Below, piece after piece: positions 5,463 through 11,346 of a DNA stretch of 11,346 nucleotides; position 1 is the stretch's first letter, and each line of letters begins with the position of its first letter. Position numbers and translations under genes: made by a program. The notes under the pieces are model-generated. The model saw nothing but the letters and a program-made list of their open reading frames with translations. It was not told the DNA's origin and searched no databases. Origin of the DNA: Betaproteobacteria bacterium (GTDB taxonomy: Bacteria > Pseudomonadota > Gammaproteobacteria > Burkholderiales > SG8-39); assembly GCA_005884335.1 (NCBI GenBank), contig VBCJ01000262.1, positions 1 through 11,346 of the forward strand. The letters run 5' to 3'.

Positions 5463-6998
5463 ATGATGAAGCTGTTCGGAGGAGGCGCGTCCGATCATCC
5501 CATGGCCGAGGTGAAGGGGGCCCGGGTGATCCTCGACGCGATTCCCGCGGGCGATCCGTTCAAGGCGCTCGAGGATCTGAATCACTGGCTGGAATCGGTG
5601 CGTGCCTGGGAGGGCTTCAAACCCGAGCACAGGGCGCAGATCGTGCAGATGGTGGACGAGGCTGCGCAGGTCCACCTTCGCAAACTCCAGCGGGAGTACC
5701 TCTCCTCGCAGCGCCCGTCCAAATTCCAGGAAAACCGGCTGTGGTCGGTGATACGCGAATGGTATCGGCAATCTGCGCTCGCGTTCGCGACCTGCATCGA
5801 AGCTTACGCGATCGGCCAGAAGGGCTGGGAGGACCTGAAACAGAGCGTGCCGCTGCTCACCGTGCGGGCGCTGCGCGCGTTCGCCGCGCAGATGAAATGG
5901 CAGCACATGCGCTACGGTCCTCCGGACAATTCCCTGTGGGAAGTGGTCGCAAAGATCTACGCGCTCTCGGAAAACCGCAAGTACTCGCAGTCCAAGGTGA
6001 TCGCCTACGCAGGGTTGCCCGGGGAGACTTCGCCCGAGCAGGAATTTCTCAAAGCGGTGATGTTTGCGGCATCGTCGCCCGACAGCCTGCTGCCAGTCGA
6101 GATCGAGCTGGTCGAGCGGCTGATCGCACATTTTGCCGGCTCGTTCAAGCTCACTGCCACCCTCCAGCCCGATATCGTCTACTGCTTCGATCTGGCAAAT
6201 CACGAGCCTCCGGTGCGTGCCGCGCATCTGCCGCACCGCGCTCCGACGCTCAGGTTCTTTGCCGCAGGCGGCGCAGTGAAGGAGATCGAGAAGCTCGCCC
6301 AGACCGTGAAATCCACCGGTGCGTTGCCTTCGAGCATCGCGCTGGGCGGTAACTATGAACCCGAGGTCGTGCTCGACGTTCTCGATCACGTCGCTCTTCA
6401 CTGGTCGCCCAAGCCTCCGGAGAGGAGAGCGCAGCGTCACCGAGTCAAGTCGCGGCTCACCGTCACCTATGGTTTCGACGGGGTGCATGCCGCGCTCGAT
6501 CCCGCCGGTGAGGTGCAGTTCGACCCGGGCAAAGTCGAAAGCTGGATCGTGGAGAACGTCAGCACCGGAGGATTCGGAGCGAGCGTTCCGCAAATCAAGG
6601 GAGAGTGGCTGAAAATCGGCTGCCTGCTCGGGCTGCAGCCCGAAGGCGGCTCCAACTGGGTGGTCGGGGTGATTCGCCGTTTCCAGCGCGAATCCGCGCA
6701 GCAGGGGACGGTAGGAATCCAGACCCTGGGTCGGGCCGCGCTGCCCGTGCAGGTGAGGTTGCAAAGCGGGCAGATGGGAACGAGCCAGGACTCGGAGACA
6801 GCGATTCTGCTCAATCCGATCGATTCCGCTCCCGAGGTGCAGCTGTTGCTGCGCGCCAATGTCCTCGTTGCCGGCCAGAATCTGGAGCTCGAGCGAAACG
6901 GAAAGGTCTATCTGCTCCTGCCTGTGGGAGGGACCGAGCACGGCGAGGACTACGATCTGATTCGTTGCCGGCAAATGATCCGCGACAGGGGCGAGTAA
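5463..6998 (+). CDS. Uncharacterized protein with PilZ-like domain
   Basis: A 511-residue cytoplasmic protein with no signal peptide or membrane segment. Residues 1-300 are mostly helical by composition and I do not recognize them. Residues about 318-425 look like a PilZ domain: an arginine-rich start ERRAQRHRVKSR (320-331), then ENVSTGGFG (364-372), which fits the (D/N)xSxxG motif, and a closing strand WVVGVIRRFQRE (399-410). PilZ domains bind cyclic di-GMP through these two motifs. The spacing of the arginines is ambiguous (R321/R325 or R322/R327), so binding is plausible rather than certain. A further beta-rich tail (425-511) follows. The start has GGAGAG 5-10 bp before tandem ATGs at 5463 and 5466. 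It lies 64 bp after tRNA-Thr and converges on the esterase gene with 13 bp between stops. A motility or pilus role is only suggested by the neighbours. Confidence 0.85.
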   Translation: MMKLFGGGASDHPMAEVKGARVILDAIPAGDPFKALEDLNHWLESVRAWEGFKPEHRAQIVQMVDEAAQVHLRKLQREYLSSQRPSKFQENRLWSVIREWYRQSALAFATCIEAYAIGQKGWEDLKQSVPLLTVRALRAFAAQMKWQHMRYGPPDNSLWEVVAKIYALSENRKYSQSKVIAYAGLPGETSPEQEFLKAVMFAASSPDSLLPVEIELVERLIAHFAGSFKLTATLQPDIVYCFDLANHEPPVRAAHLPHRAPTLRFFAAGGAVKEIEKLAQTVKSTGALPSSIALGGNYEPEVVLDVLDHVALHWSPKPPERRAQRHRVKSRLTVTYGFDGVHAALDPAGEVQFDPGKVESWIVENVSTGGFGASVPQIKGEWLKIGCLLGLQPEGGSNWVVGVIRRFQRESAQQGTVGIQTLGRAALPVQVRLQSGQMGTSQDSETAILLNPIDSAPEVQLLLRANVLVAGQNLELERNGKVYLLLPVGGTEHGEDYDLIRCRQMIRDRGE

Positions 6999-7011
6999 CG
7001 CTCCTTTCGAC

Positions 7012-7677
7012 TCAGGGCCCGAGCACCTTTCGCAGCCAGGTGCCGATATCGGTGAGTTCCTCGGGGCACACCGAGTGCGGCATGCCGTACTCGTGCCATT
7101 CGACCGGGTAGCCGAGCGATTTCAGCAGGTTTCGGGATTGCTCCGCCCGCACGAGCGGGATGATCGGGTCGTCGCTGCCGTGCCCCATGAAGATCGGCAC
7201 GTCGCGGTTGGCCGTGCTCCTCTCGGCGGAAAGCTTTTCCCCGACCGGCACGTAAGCCGACAAAGCCATGATTCCGGCGATGCGCTCTGGATCGCGCAAG
7301 CCGGCGTGCAGCGCGATCGCGCCGCCCTGCGAAAATCCCGCAAGCACCAGCCGCCCCGCTTTCGTCCCGCGCTCCTTTTCCCGGGCGATCAGGGCCTCGA
7401 TCAAGACCTGCGAGGCGCGCACGCCGCGCTCGTCCTCGCGCCGGTTCGCGCCGTCCGCGATGTCGTACCAAGCGCGCATTCGCATGCCGGCGTTGATCGT
7501 CACCGGCCGGACCGGCGCATGCGGAAAAACGAAGCGGATCCCCGCCTTGGGCAGTCGAAGCTCGGGCACGATCGGCGCGAAGTCGTTGCCGTCCGCACCC
7601 AGCCCGTGCAGCCAGATGACGCTCGCCGTCGGGTTCTTTACGGTTTCGATCTCGATTGCGTCGAGCAGCTCTGGCAC
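7012..7677 (-). CDS. Carboxylesterase (alpha/beta hydrolase, phospholipase/carboxylesterase family)
   Basis: A 221-residue cytoplasmic serine hydrolase of the small carboxylesterase/acyl-protein-thioesterase-like family (YpfH/EstB type). Motifs in order: the oxyanion-hole LHGLGADGNDF (23-33), FPHAPVRPVTINAGMRMRAWYD, the nucleophile elbow GFSQGG with Ser116, the acid in HGSDDPIIP (probably Asp170), and catalytic His201 in YGMPHSVCPEEL. All three triad residues are present and the length is normal, so it should be active on short-chain esters; the natural substrate is unknown. The start is a GTG at 7677, three bases after the mog stop, with no strong ribosome site, so translation is probably coupled. 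It is the last gene of the darP-mog-esterase unit. Confidence 0.92.
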   Translation of the reverse strand: MPELLDAIEIETVKNPTASVIWLHGLGADGNDFAPIVPELRLPKAGIRFVFPHAPVRPVTINAGMRMRAWYDIADGANRREDERGVRASQVLIEALIAREKERGTKAGRLVLAGFSQGGAIALHAGLRDPERIAGIMALSAYVPVGEKLSAERSTANRDVPIFMGHGSDDPIIPLVRAEQSRNLLKSLGYPVEWHEYGMPHSVCPEELTDIGTWLRKVLGP

Positions 7678-7680
7678 GAG

Positions 7681-8277
7681 TCAACTCGCTTTCGGACGGA
7701 TCGCCGACTTGGGCCGGAAGGCCTTCACCACTTCCTCGTGCGTCTCGATGTAGGGCCCGCCGATGAGGTCGATGCAGTAGGGGACGGCGGCGAAAATGCC
7801 CGCGACGACCTGCTTGCCGTGTCCGTCTTTCAGGCCTTCGAGCGTTTCGCGGATCGATTTGGGCTGGCCGGGCAGGTTGATGATCAGCGAACGCTTGCGC
7901 ACGACCGCGACCTGCCGCGAGAGAATCGCGGTGGGAACGAACTCGAGGCTGATCCTGCGCATCTGCTCGCCGAATCCCGGCATCGGCTTGTCGGCTATCG
8001 CGAGCGTGGCCTCGGGCGTGACGTCCCGGGGAGCGGGGCCGGTGCCGCCGGTGGTCAGCACCAGGTGGCAGCCGTGTCGGTCGACGAGATCGACCAGCGT
8101 CGACTCGATGACGGGGCGCTCGTCGGGTATGAGCCGCGTTTCCGTTCGCCAGGGGGTCGCGACCGCGCGCGAGAACCATTCCTCGAGCGCCGGAATGCCT
8201 TCGTCCTTGTAGACGCCGCTTGAGGCGCGATCGCTGATCGAAACAAGTCCGATCAGCAGCTCTTCATTCGCCGTCAT
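7681..8277 (-). CDS. mog: Molybdopterin adenylyltransferase MogA
   Basis: A 198-residue MogA/MoaB-family protein. MogA adenylylates molybdopterin with ATP, preparing it for molybdate insertion in molybdenum-cofactor synthesis. The N-terminus LIGLVSISDRASSGVYKDEG is typical, the nucleotide/pterin loop TTGGTGPAPRDVTPEA occupies 75-90 with Asp85, and a second conserved loop NLPGQPKSI lies at 134-142. The length matches MogA (about 195) rather than shorter MoaB. The ATG at 8277 overlaps the darP end by 14 bp, and its stop is 3 bp from the esterase GTG. The frame continues upstream through darP, but that stretch lacks family features. No other moa/moe gene is in the window. Confidence 0.92.
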   Translation of the reverse strand: MTANEELLIGLVSISDRASSGVYKDEGIPALEEWFSRAVATPWRTETRLIPDERPVIESTLVDLVDRHGCHLVLTTGGTGPAPRDVTPEATLAIADKPMPGFGEQMRRISLEFVPTAILSRQVAVVRKRSLIINLPGQPKSIRETLEGLKDGHGKQVVAGIFAAVPYCIDLIGGPYIETHEEVVKAFRPKSAIRPKAS

Positions 8278-8779
8278 CGTCGGGAACTGGTTGCGAATCC
8301 GCGATGATATCGCGCAGCGCCCGGAACAGCTCGCGATAGGCTCGCGGCGGCCGGCCCGCATTGCGCTCCTCGCGTGCGTTGCGCACGAGCGCGCGCAGGC
8401 GCTGGGTGTCGATGCCCGGATGGGCATGGACCAGCGCGCCGATCGCGCCGTCGTTCTCGAGCAATGTCTCGCGCCAGCGCTCGATCCGGTGAACCCGCGC
8501 GGTCTCTTCGGTCGAGACCCCGTCCCACGCCCTGAGCTTCTCGCGGATCGGCTCCGGGTCGACTGCGCGCATGAGCCTGCCGATGTATTGCAGCTGCCGC
8601 CGCCGCGCCTCGTGCTTCGTGATGCGCCGCGCCTGCTCGACCGCGTATTGCAAGTCCTCGGGCAACGCGATCGCAGCGAGTTGTTCCGGGTTGAGCCCGA
8701 CCAAGCGCTCGCCGAGCGTCTGAAGCTCGTGCATGGCGCGCTTGCGCTCTGTCTTGCTGGGCTTTTCCTCGTCGTGCAC
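8264..8779 (-). CDS. darP: DarP (YjgA, DUF615), ribosome-associated 50S maturation protein
   Basis: A 171-residue DarP/YjgA homologue, a highly charged helical protein that binds immature 50S subunits and promotes peptidyl-transferase-centre maturation. Recognizable blocks are PSKTERKRAMHELQTLGERLV at the start, ARRITKHEARRRQLQYIGRLMR in the middle, and PGIDTQRLRALVRNAREERN plus the closing YRELFRALRDI. The tail is acidic (PDDDGE). Start: GTG at 8779 keeps the conserved SKTERKR segment. The ATG at 8734 would remove it and has no ribosome site. Neither has a good Shine-Dalgarno, so the start is the uncertain point. The open frame extends much further (to 10063), but that part is antisense to pmbA. 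It is divergent from pmbA, the usual arrangement in betaproteobacteria. Confidence 0.9.
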   Translation of the reverse strand: MHDEEKPSKTERKRAMHELQTLGERLVGLNPEQLAAIALPEDLQYAVEQARRITKHEARRRQLQYIGRLMRAVDPEPIREKLRAWDGVSTEETARVHRIERWRETLLENDGAIGALVHAHPGIDTQRLRALVRNAREERNAGRPPRAYRELFRALRDIIADSQPVPDDDGE

Positions 8780-8836
8780 GTTCCAGGGAACCAGTGATGA
8801 GCTGATATCATAGCGTCTTTCCCGCTGCGTCCCCGC
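8780..8836. promoter_or_regulatory. Divergent darP/pmbA promoter region
   Basis: These 57 bp must carry promoters for both directions. They contain the 8-bp palindrome TGATATCA (8803-8810), which gives a -10-like TATCAT on the plus strand (8806-8811) and TATGAT on the minus strand (8807-8812). No good -35 was found for either. No Shine-Dalgarno precedes the pmbA ATG. Confidence 0.4.
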
Positions 8837-10075
8837 ATGTCTGCAAGCCGTTTCGCCCACGATCTCGACGCGTTGAAGACCATCGCCTCGGATGCCTTGG
8901 CGTACGCCCTTGAAAAAGGCGCGAGCGCCTGTGAAACCGAAAGCTCCGATGGCTACGGTCAGACCGTCACGGTGCGCAAGGGCGAGGTCGAGACCATCGA
9001 ATACAACCGCGACAAGAGCCTCGCGGTGACCGTCTACGTCGGCAAGCGCAAAGGCTACGCGAGCACCGCAGATTTTGCCCCGCGCGCGATGCGCGATACG
9101 GTGGAGGCGGCCTTGACGATCGCGCGCTTCACCGCCGAGGACGAGTGCGCGGGGCTCCCCGACCCGGAGGAGCTGGCGCGCGACCCGCAAGACCTCGACC
9201 TCTTCCATCCATGGGATCTGCCCGTCGAGCGGGCGATCGGAATCGCGAAAGCCTGCGAGGCCGCCGCATTCCGCCTGGACAAGCGCGTGGTGAACTCCGA
9301 GGGCGCCAGCGTTTCCTGCCAGCAATGGCATTTCGCCCTCGCCAACAGCCACGGCTTCCTGGAAGGTTTTCCCACGTCGCGGCACACGATTTCCTGCGCG
9401 GTGATCGCCGCCGAGGACGGCCGGATGCAGCGCGACGACTGGTACGTATCGCAGCGCTCCCCGCAGGACCTGGCCGAGCCCGAGGCGGTCGGCGACTACG
9501 CCGGGAGGCGAGCTCTCGCACGGCTCGGAAGCCGCAAGATCGGAACGGTCCAGGCGCCGGTGCTGTTCGAGGCGCCCGTGGCGAACGACTTGCTCGCGAC
9601 CTTCGTCTCGGCGGTGAGCGGGGGGAACCTCTACCGCAAGGCTTCGTTTCTGCTCGACAGTCTGGGAAAGGAAGTCTTCGCGCCGATCGTCACGCTGGTC
9701 GAGCGGCCGCACCTGCCGCGCGCACCGGCGAGCTCCTGGTACGACGACGAGGGCGTCGCGACGCGCGACCGCGACGTGGTGAAGGAGGGCGTCCTGCGCG
9801 GCTATTTTCTCGGCAGCTATTCCGCGCGCAAGCTCGGGATGAAGACCACCGGCAGCGCGGGCGGCAATCACAATCTGATCCTGGAGGGTGGCGAGCTCGA
9901 TCTTCCCGGGCTCATCAGGAAAATGGGTCGCGGACTTCTGGTGACCGAGCTGATCGGGTTCGGGGTGAATCTGGTCACCGGCGACTACTCGCGCGGCGCG
10001 GCGGGCTACTGGGTGGAGGGAGGCGAGATCCGGTACCCCGTGGAGGAACTCTGCGCCCGGCAACCGGAGTTATAA
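8837..10075 (+). CDS. pmbA: PmbA/TldE metalloprotease subunit, apparently C-terminally truncated
   Basis: A 412-residue PmbA (TldE), the partner of TldD in the cytoplasmic TldD/TldE protease that matures peptides such as microcins and degrades unfolded peptides. The N-terminal domain (about 1-190) includes GQTVTVRKGEVETIEYNRDK. The C-terminal domain has GGNLYRKASFLLDSLG (262-277), WYDDEGVATRD (301-311) and GVNLVTGDYSRGAAGYWVEGG (376-396). As expected for TldE there is no HExxxH. The family usually continues after YPVEE with ITIAGNL and about 37 more residues (around 450 in total). Here it ends ELCARQPEL. Reading one base ahead restores A-G-N, so an indel followed by loss of the tail is likely. 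The ATG at 8837 suits the family N-terminus. Activity without the tail is doubtful but not excluded. Confidence 0.88.
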   Translation: MSASRFAHDLDALKTIASDALAYALEKGASACETESSDGYGQTVTVRKGEVETIEYNRDKSLAVTVYVGKRKGYASTADFAPRAMRDTVEAALTIARFTAEDECAGLPDPEELARDPQDLDLFHPWDLPVERAIGIAKACEAAAFRLDKRVVNSEGASVSCQQWHFALANSHGFLEGFPTSRHTISCAVIAAEDGRMQRDDWYVSQRSPQDLAEPEAVGDYAGRRALARLGSRKIGTVQAPVLFEAPVANDLLATFVSAVSGGNLYRKASFLLDSLGKEVFAPIVTLVERPHLPRAPASSWYDDEGVATRDRDVVKEGVLRGYFLGSYSARKLGMKTTGSAGGNHNLILEGGELDLPGLIRKMGRGLLVTELIGFGVNLVTGDYSRGAAGYWVEGGEIRYPVEELCARQPEL

Positions 10076-10076
10076 T
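10071..10076 (+). promoter_or_regulatory. Putative -10 box upstream of the TRAP binding-protein gene
   Basis: A perfect TATAAT overlaps the pmbA stop codon (10073-10075) and lies 33 bp before the next start. No convincing -35 is found at 16-18 bp, nor a full extended -10 (AGT where TGN is expected). If used, transcription would begin near 10083. Downstream, AAGGAGG (10094-10100) is a full-strength ribosome-binding site 9 bp from the ATG. Confidence 0.4.
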
Positions 10077-10109
10077 CGGCCCGCTTTCCATCCAAGGAGG
10101 GGATCACCA

Positions 10110-11225
10110 ATGAAAAGACGCGAATTCCTGAAGAACGCCGGGCTGGGCGCGGCGGCGGGCGCGGGCCTCGTCACGGCGGCGCAGGCGCGTGCGCAGCAGA
10201 CCGCAGGCCTGCCGAGCATCCAGTGGCGCCTCGCAGCGAGTTGGCCGAAGAGCCTGGATACGCTGTTCGGCGGCGCCGATCTCGTTGCGAAACGCGTCGG
10301 CGAGATTACAGACGGCAAGTTCCAGATCCGCGCTTTTGCGGCCGGCGAGATCGTGCCTGCGCTCCAAGTGCTCGACGCGGTGCAGGCCGGCACCGTCGAG
10401 CTCGGACACACCGCGACCTATTACTATTTTGGCAAGGATCCGACGTTCGCTCTGGGCACCGCCGTGTGTTTCGGTATGAACACCCGGCAGCAGAACGCCT
10501 GGTGGTATTTCGGAGGAGGCTCCGAGGCGATGGCGCCGCTGTTCAAGGAATACGGCTGCATCGCGCTGCTCTCCGGAAACACAGGCTGCCAGATGGGCGG
10601 TTGGTTCCGCAAGGAGATCAAATCGGTCGCCGACCTGAAGGGCCTGAAGATGCGGATCGGCGGCATGGCGGGCCTGGTGCTCGCGAAGCTGGGCGTCGTG
10701 CCGCAGCTGATCGGCGCCCCTGACATCTACCCGGCGCTGGAGAAGGGAACGATCGACGCCGCGGAATGGGTGGGACCCTACGACGACGAGAAGCTCGGCT
10801 TCAACAAGGTCGCCAAAAACTACTACTATCCCGGCTTCTGGGAAGGCGGTCCGATGCTGATGACGCTCGTCAACGAGAAGAAATGGATCGAGCTGCCCAA
10901 GCCCTACCAGGCTGCGCTCACCGCGGCTTGCGGCGAGACGAACTCATGGATGCCGGCCAAATACGACGAGCAGAACCCGCAGGCGCTGCGCCGGCTGATC
11001 GCGAGCGGCACCAACCTGCGGCCGTTCCCCAGAGCGGTGATGGAAGCGGCCGAAAAGGCGTCCTACGAGCTCTACGACGAGCTCAAGGCGAAGAGCAAGC
11101 ACTGGGCGACCGTTTATCCGCAGTGGAAGAAATTCCGCGACGAACAGTTCCTGTGGTTCCGCGTCGCCGAATCGACTTACGACAACTATTCGTTTACCTC
11201 TAAGCTCGGTGCCGGGAAGTCGTAG
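10110..11225 (+). CDS. TRAP transporter substrate-binding protein (DctP family, TakP-like)
   Basis: A 371-residue periplasmic binding protein of a tripartite ATP-independent (TRAP) uptake system. The N-terminus MKRREFLKNAG followed by an Ala/Gly-rich core and AQARA|Q (about 28) is a twin-arginine export signal. The mature part matches the 2-oxoacid/lactate-type TakP subgroup as I remember it: WRLAASWPKSLDTLFGGA (39-56), YYYFGKDPTFALGTAV (104-119), NTGCQMGGWFRKEI (157-170), MRIGG with Arg182, the usual carboxylate-binding Arg, and DIYPALEKGTIDAAEWVGPYDDEKLGF (205-231). Ligand is inferred: a small 2-oxo or hydroxy monocarboxylate. It has its own ribosome site and terminator, and no DctQ/DctM membrane partner is adjacent, so it is an orphan within this window. 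Confidence 0.93.
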   Translation: MKRREFLKNAGLGAAAGAGLVTAAQARAQQTAGLPSIQWRLAASWPKSLDTLFGGADLVAKRVGEITDGKFQIRAFAAGEIVPALQVLDAVQAGTVELGHTATYYYFGKDPTFALGTAVCFGMNTRQQNAWWYFGGGSEAMAPLFKEYGCIALLSGNTGCQMGGWFRKEIKSVADLKGLKMRIGGMAGLVLAKLGVVPQLIGAPDIYPALEKGTIDAAEWVGPYDDEKLGFNKVAKNYYYPGFWEGGPMLMTLVNEKKWIELPKPYQAALTAACGETNSWMPAKYDEQNPQALRRLIASGTNLRPFPRAVMEAAEKASYELYDELKAKSKHWATVYPQWKKFRDEQFLWFRVAESTYDNYSFTSKLGAGKS

Positions 11226-11252
11226 TTCCGGCGAGCCCAGACAGCTGCAATG

Positions 11253-11281
11253 CAAGCCCCGCTTCGGCGGGGTTTGTTTTT
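11253..11281 (+). terminator. Rho-independent terminator after the TRAP binding-protein gene
   Basis: CAAGCCCCGC pairs with GCGGGGTTTG over 10 bp (one G-U) around a stable TTCG tetraloop, followed directly by five Ts (11277-11281). It begins 28 bp after the stop codon. On the minus strand the hairpin is not followed by a T-run, so it is a weaker end for the converging gene. Confidence 0.88.
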
Positions 11282-11296
11282 GCGGTGCCCAGCCGG

Positions 11297-11346
11297 CTAT
11301 TTCTTGAAGAGATCCTCGAGGTCGTCGGCTTCGCGCTTCTCCCGTG
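11297..11346 (-). CDS. C-terminal end of an unidentified gene (cut by window edge)
   Basis: Reading the minus strand into a TAG at 11297-11299 gives REKREADDLEDLFKK. Thirteen of the fifteen third-codon positions are G or C, like the real genes nearby, and the gene would converge on the TRAP gene around the terminator. Only 15 codons are visible, so the product cannot be named. Confidence 0.4.
   Translation of the reverse strand, partial: REKREADDLEDLFKK

Noticed and set aside
6999..7011. Terminator between the converging PilZ-like and esterase genes
   Set aside because: Only 13 bp separate the stops and no hairpin with a T-run is visible.
8780..10063. Long upstream extension of the darP frame
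   Set aside because: It is antisense to pmbA. Only the part from 8779 down resembles DarP.

Overview
The window is GC-rich, tightly packed chromosomal DNA that reads as a betaproteobacterium. Supporting this are the minor-pilin cluster pilE-fimT-pilV-pilW-pilX-pilY1, the divergent pmbA / darP(yjgA)-mog arrangement, a Tat-exported TakP-like TRAP binding protein, and PilW and PilE sequences close to what I know from that class. Species cannot be named. Apart from one palindromic repeat there is no mobile element, CRISPR array or phage gene.

Region 1 (1-4555, minus strand): a type IV pilus minor-pilin operon read right to left, pilE, fimT, pilV, pilW, pilX, pilY1. Genes overlap or sit 2-29 bp apart, and pilY1 runs off the left edge. 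Together they should form the tip/initiation complex of the pilus.

Region 2 (4556-5398): a 204-bp divergent control region with several palindromes. It leads into a cysteine-free Fur/Irr-like regulator on the plus strand, then a 91-bp near-perfect inverted repeat (REP-like), then tRNA-Thr(CGT) with a perfect TATAAT box.

Region 3 (5463-6998): a 511-residue protein of unknown role with a PilZ-like domain in its C-terminal half, a possible c-di-GMP link to the pilus genes nearby.

Region 4 (7012-8779, minus strand): a coupled three-gene unit, darP (50S subunit maturation), mog (molybdopterin adenylyltransferase) and a serine carboxylesterase.

Region 5 (8837-11346): pmbA/tldE, which appears to have lost about 40 C-terminal residues, then an orphan TRAP substrate-binding protein gene with a strong Shine-Dalgarno and its own terminator. 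The last codons of a minus-strand gene sit at the right edge.

The points most worth a second look are the REP-like element inside the tRNA promoter, the Irr-like regulator facing the pilus operon with a possibly leaderless start, the unnamed PilZ-like protein, and the truncated pmbA whose stop codon lies in a consensus -10 box. I see no clear new multi-gene system.
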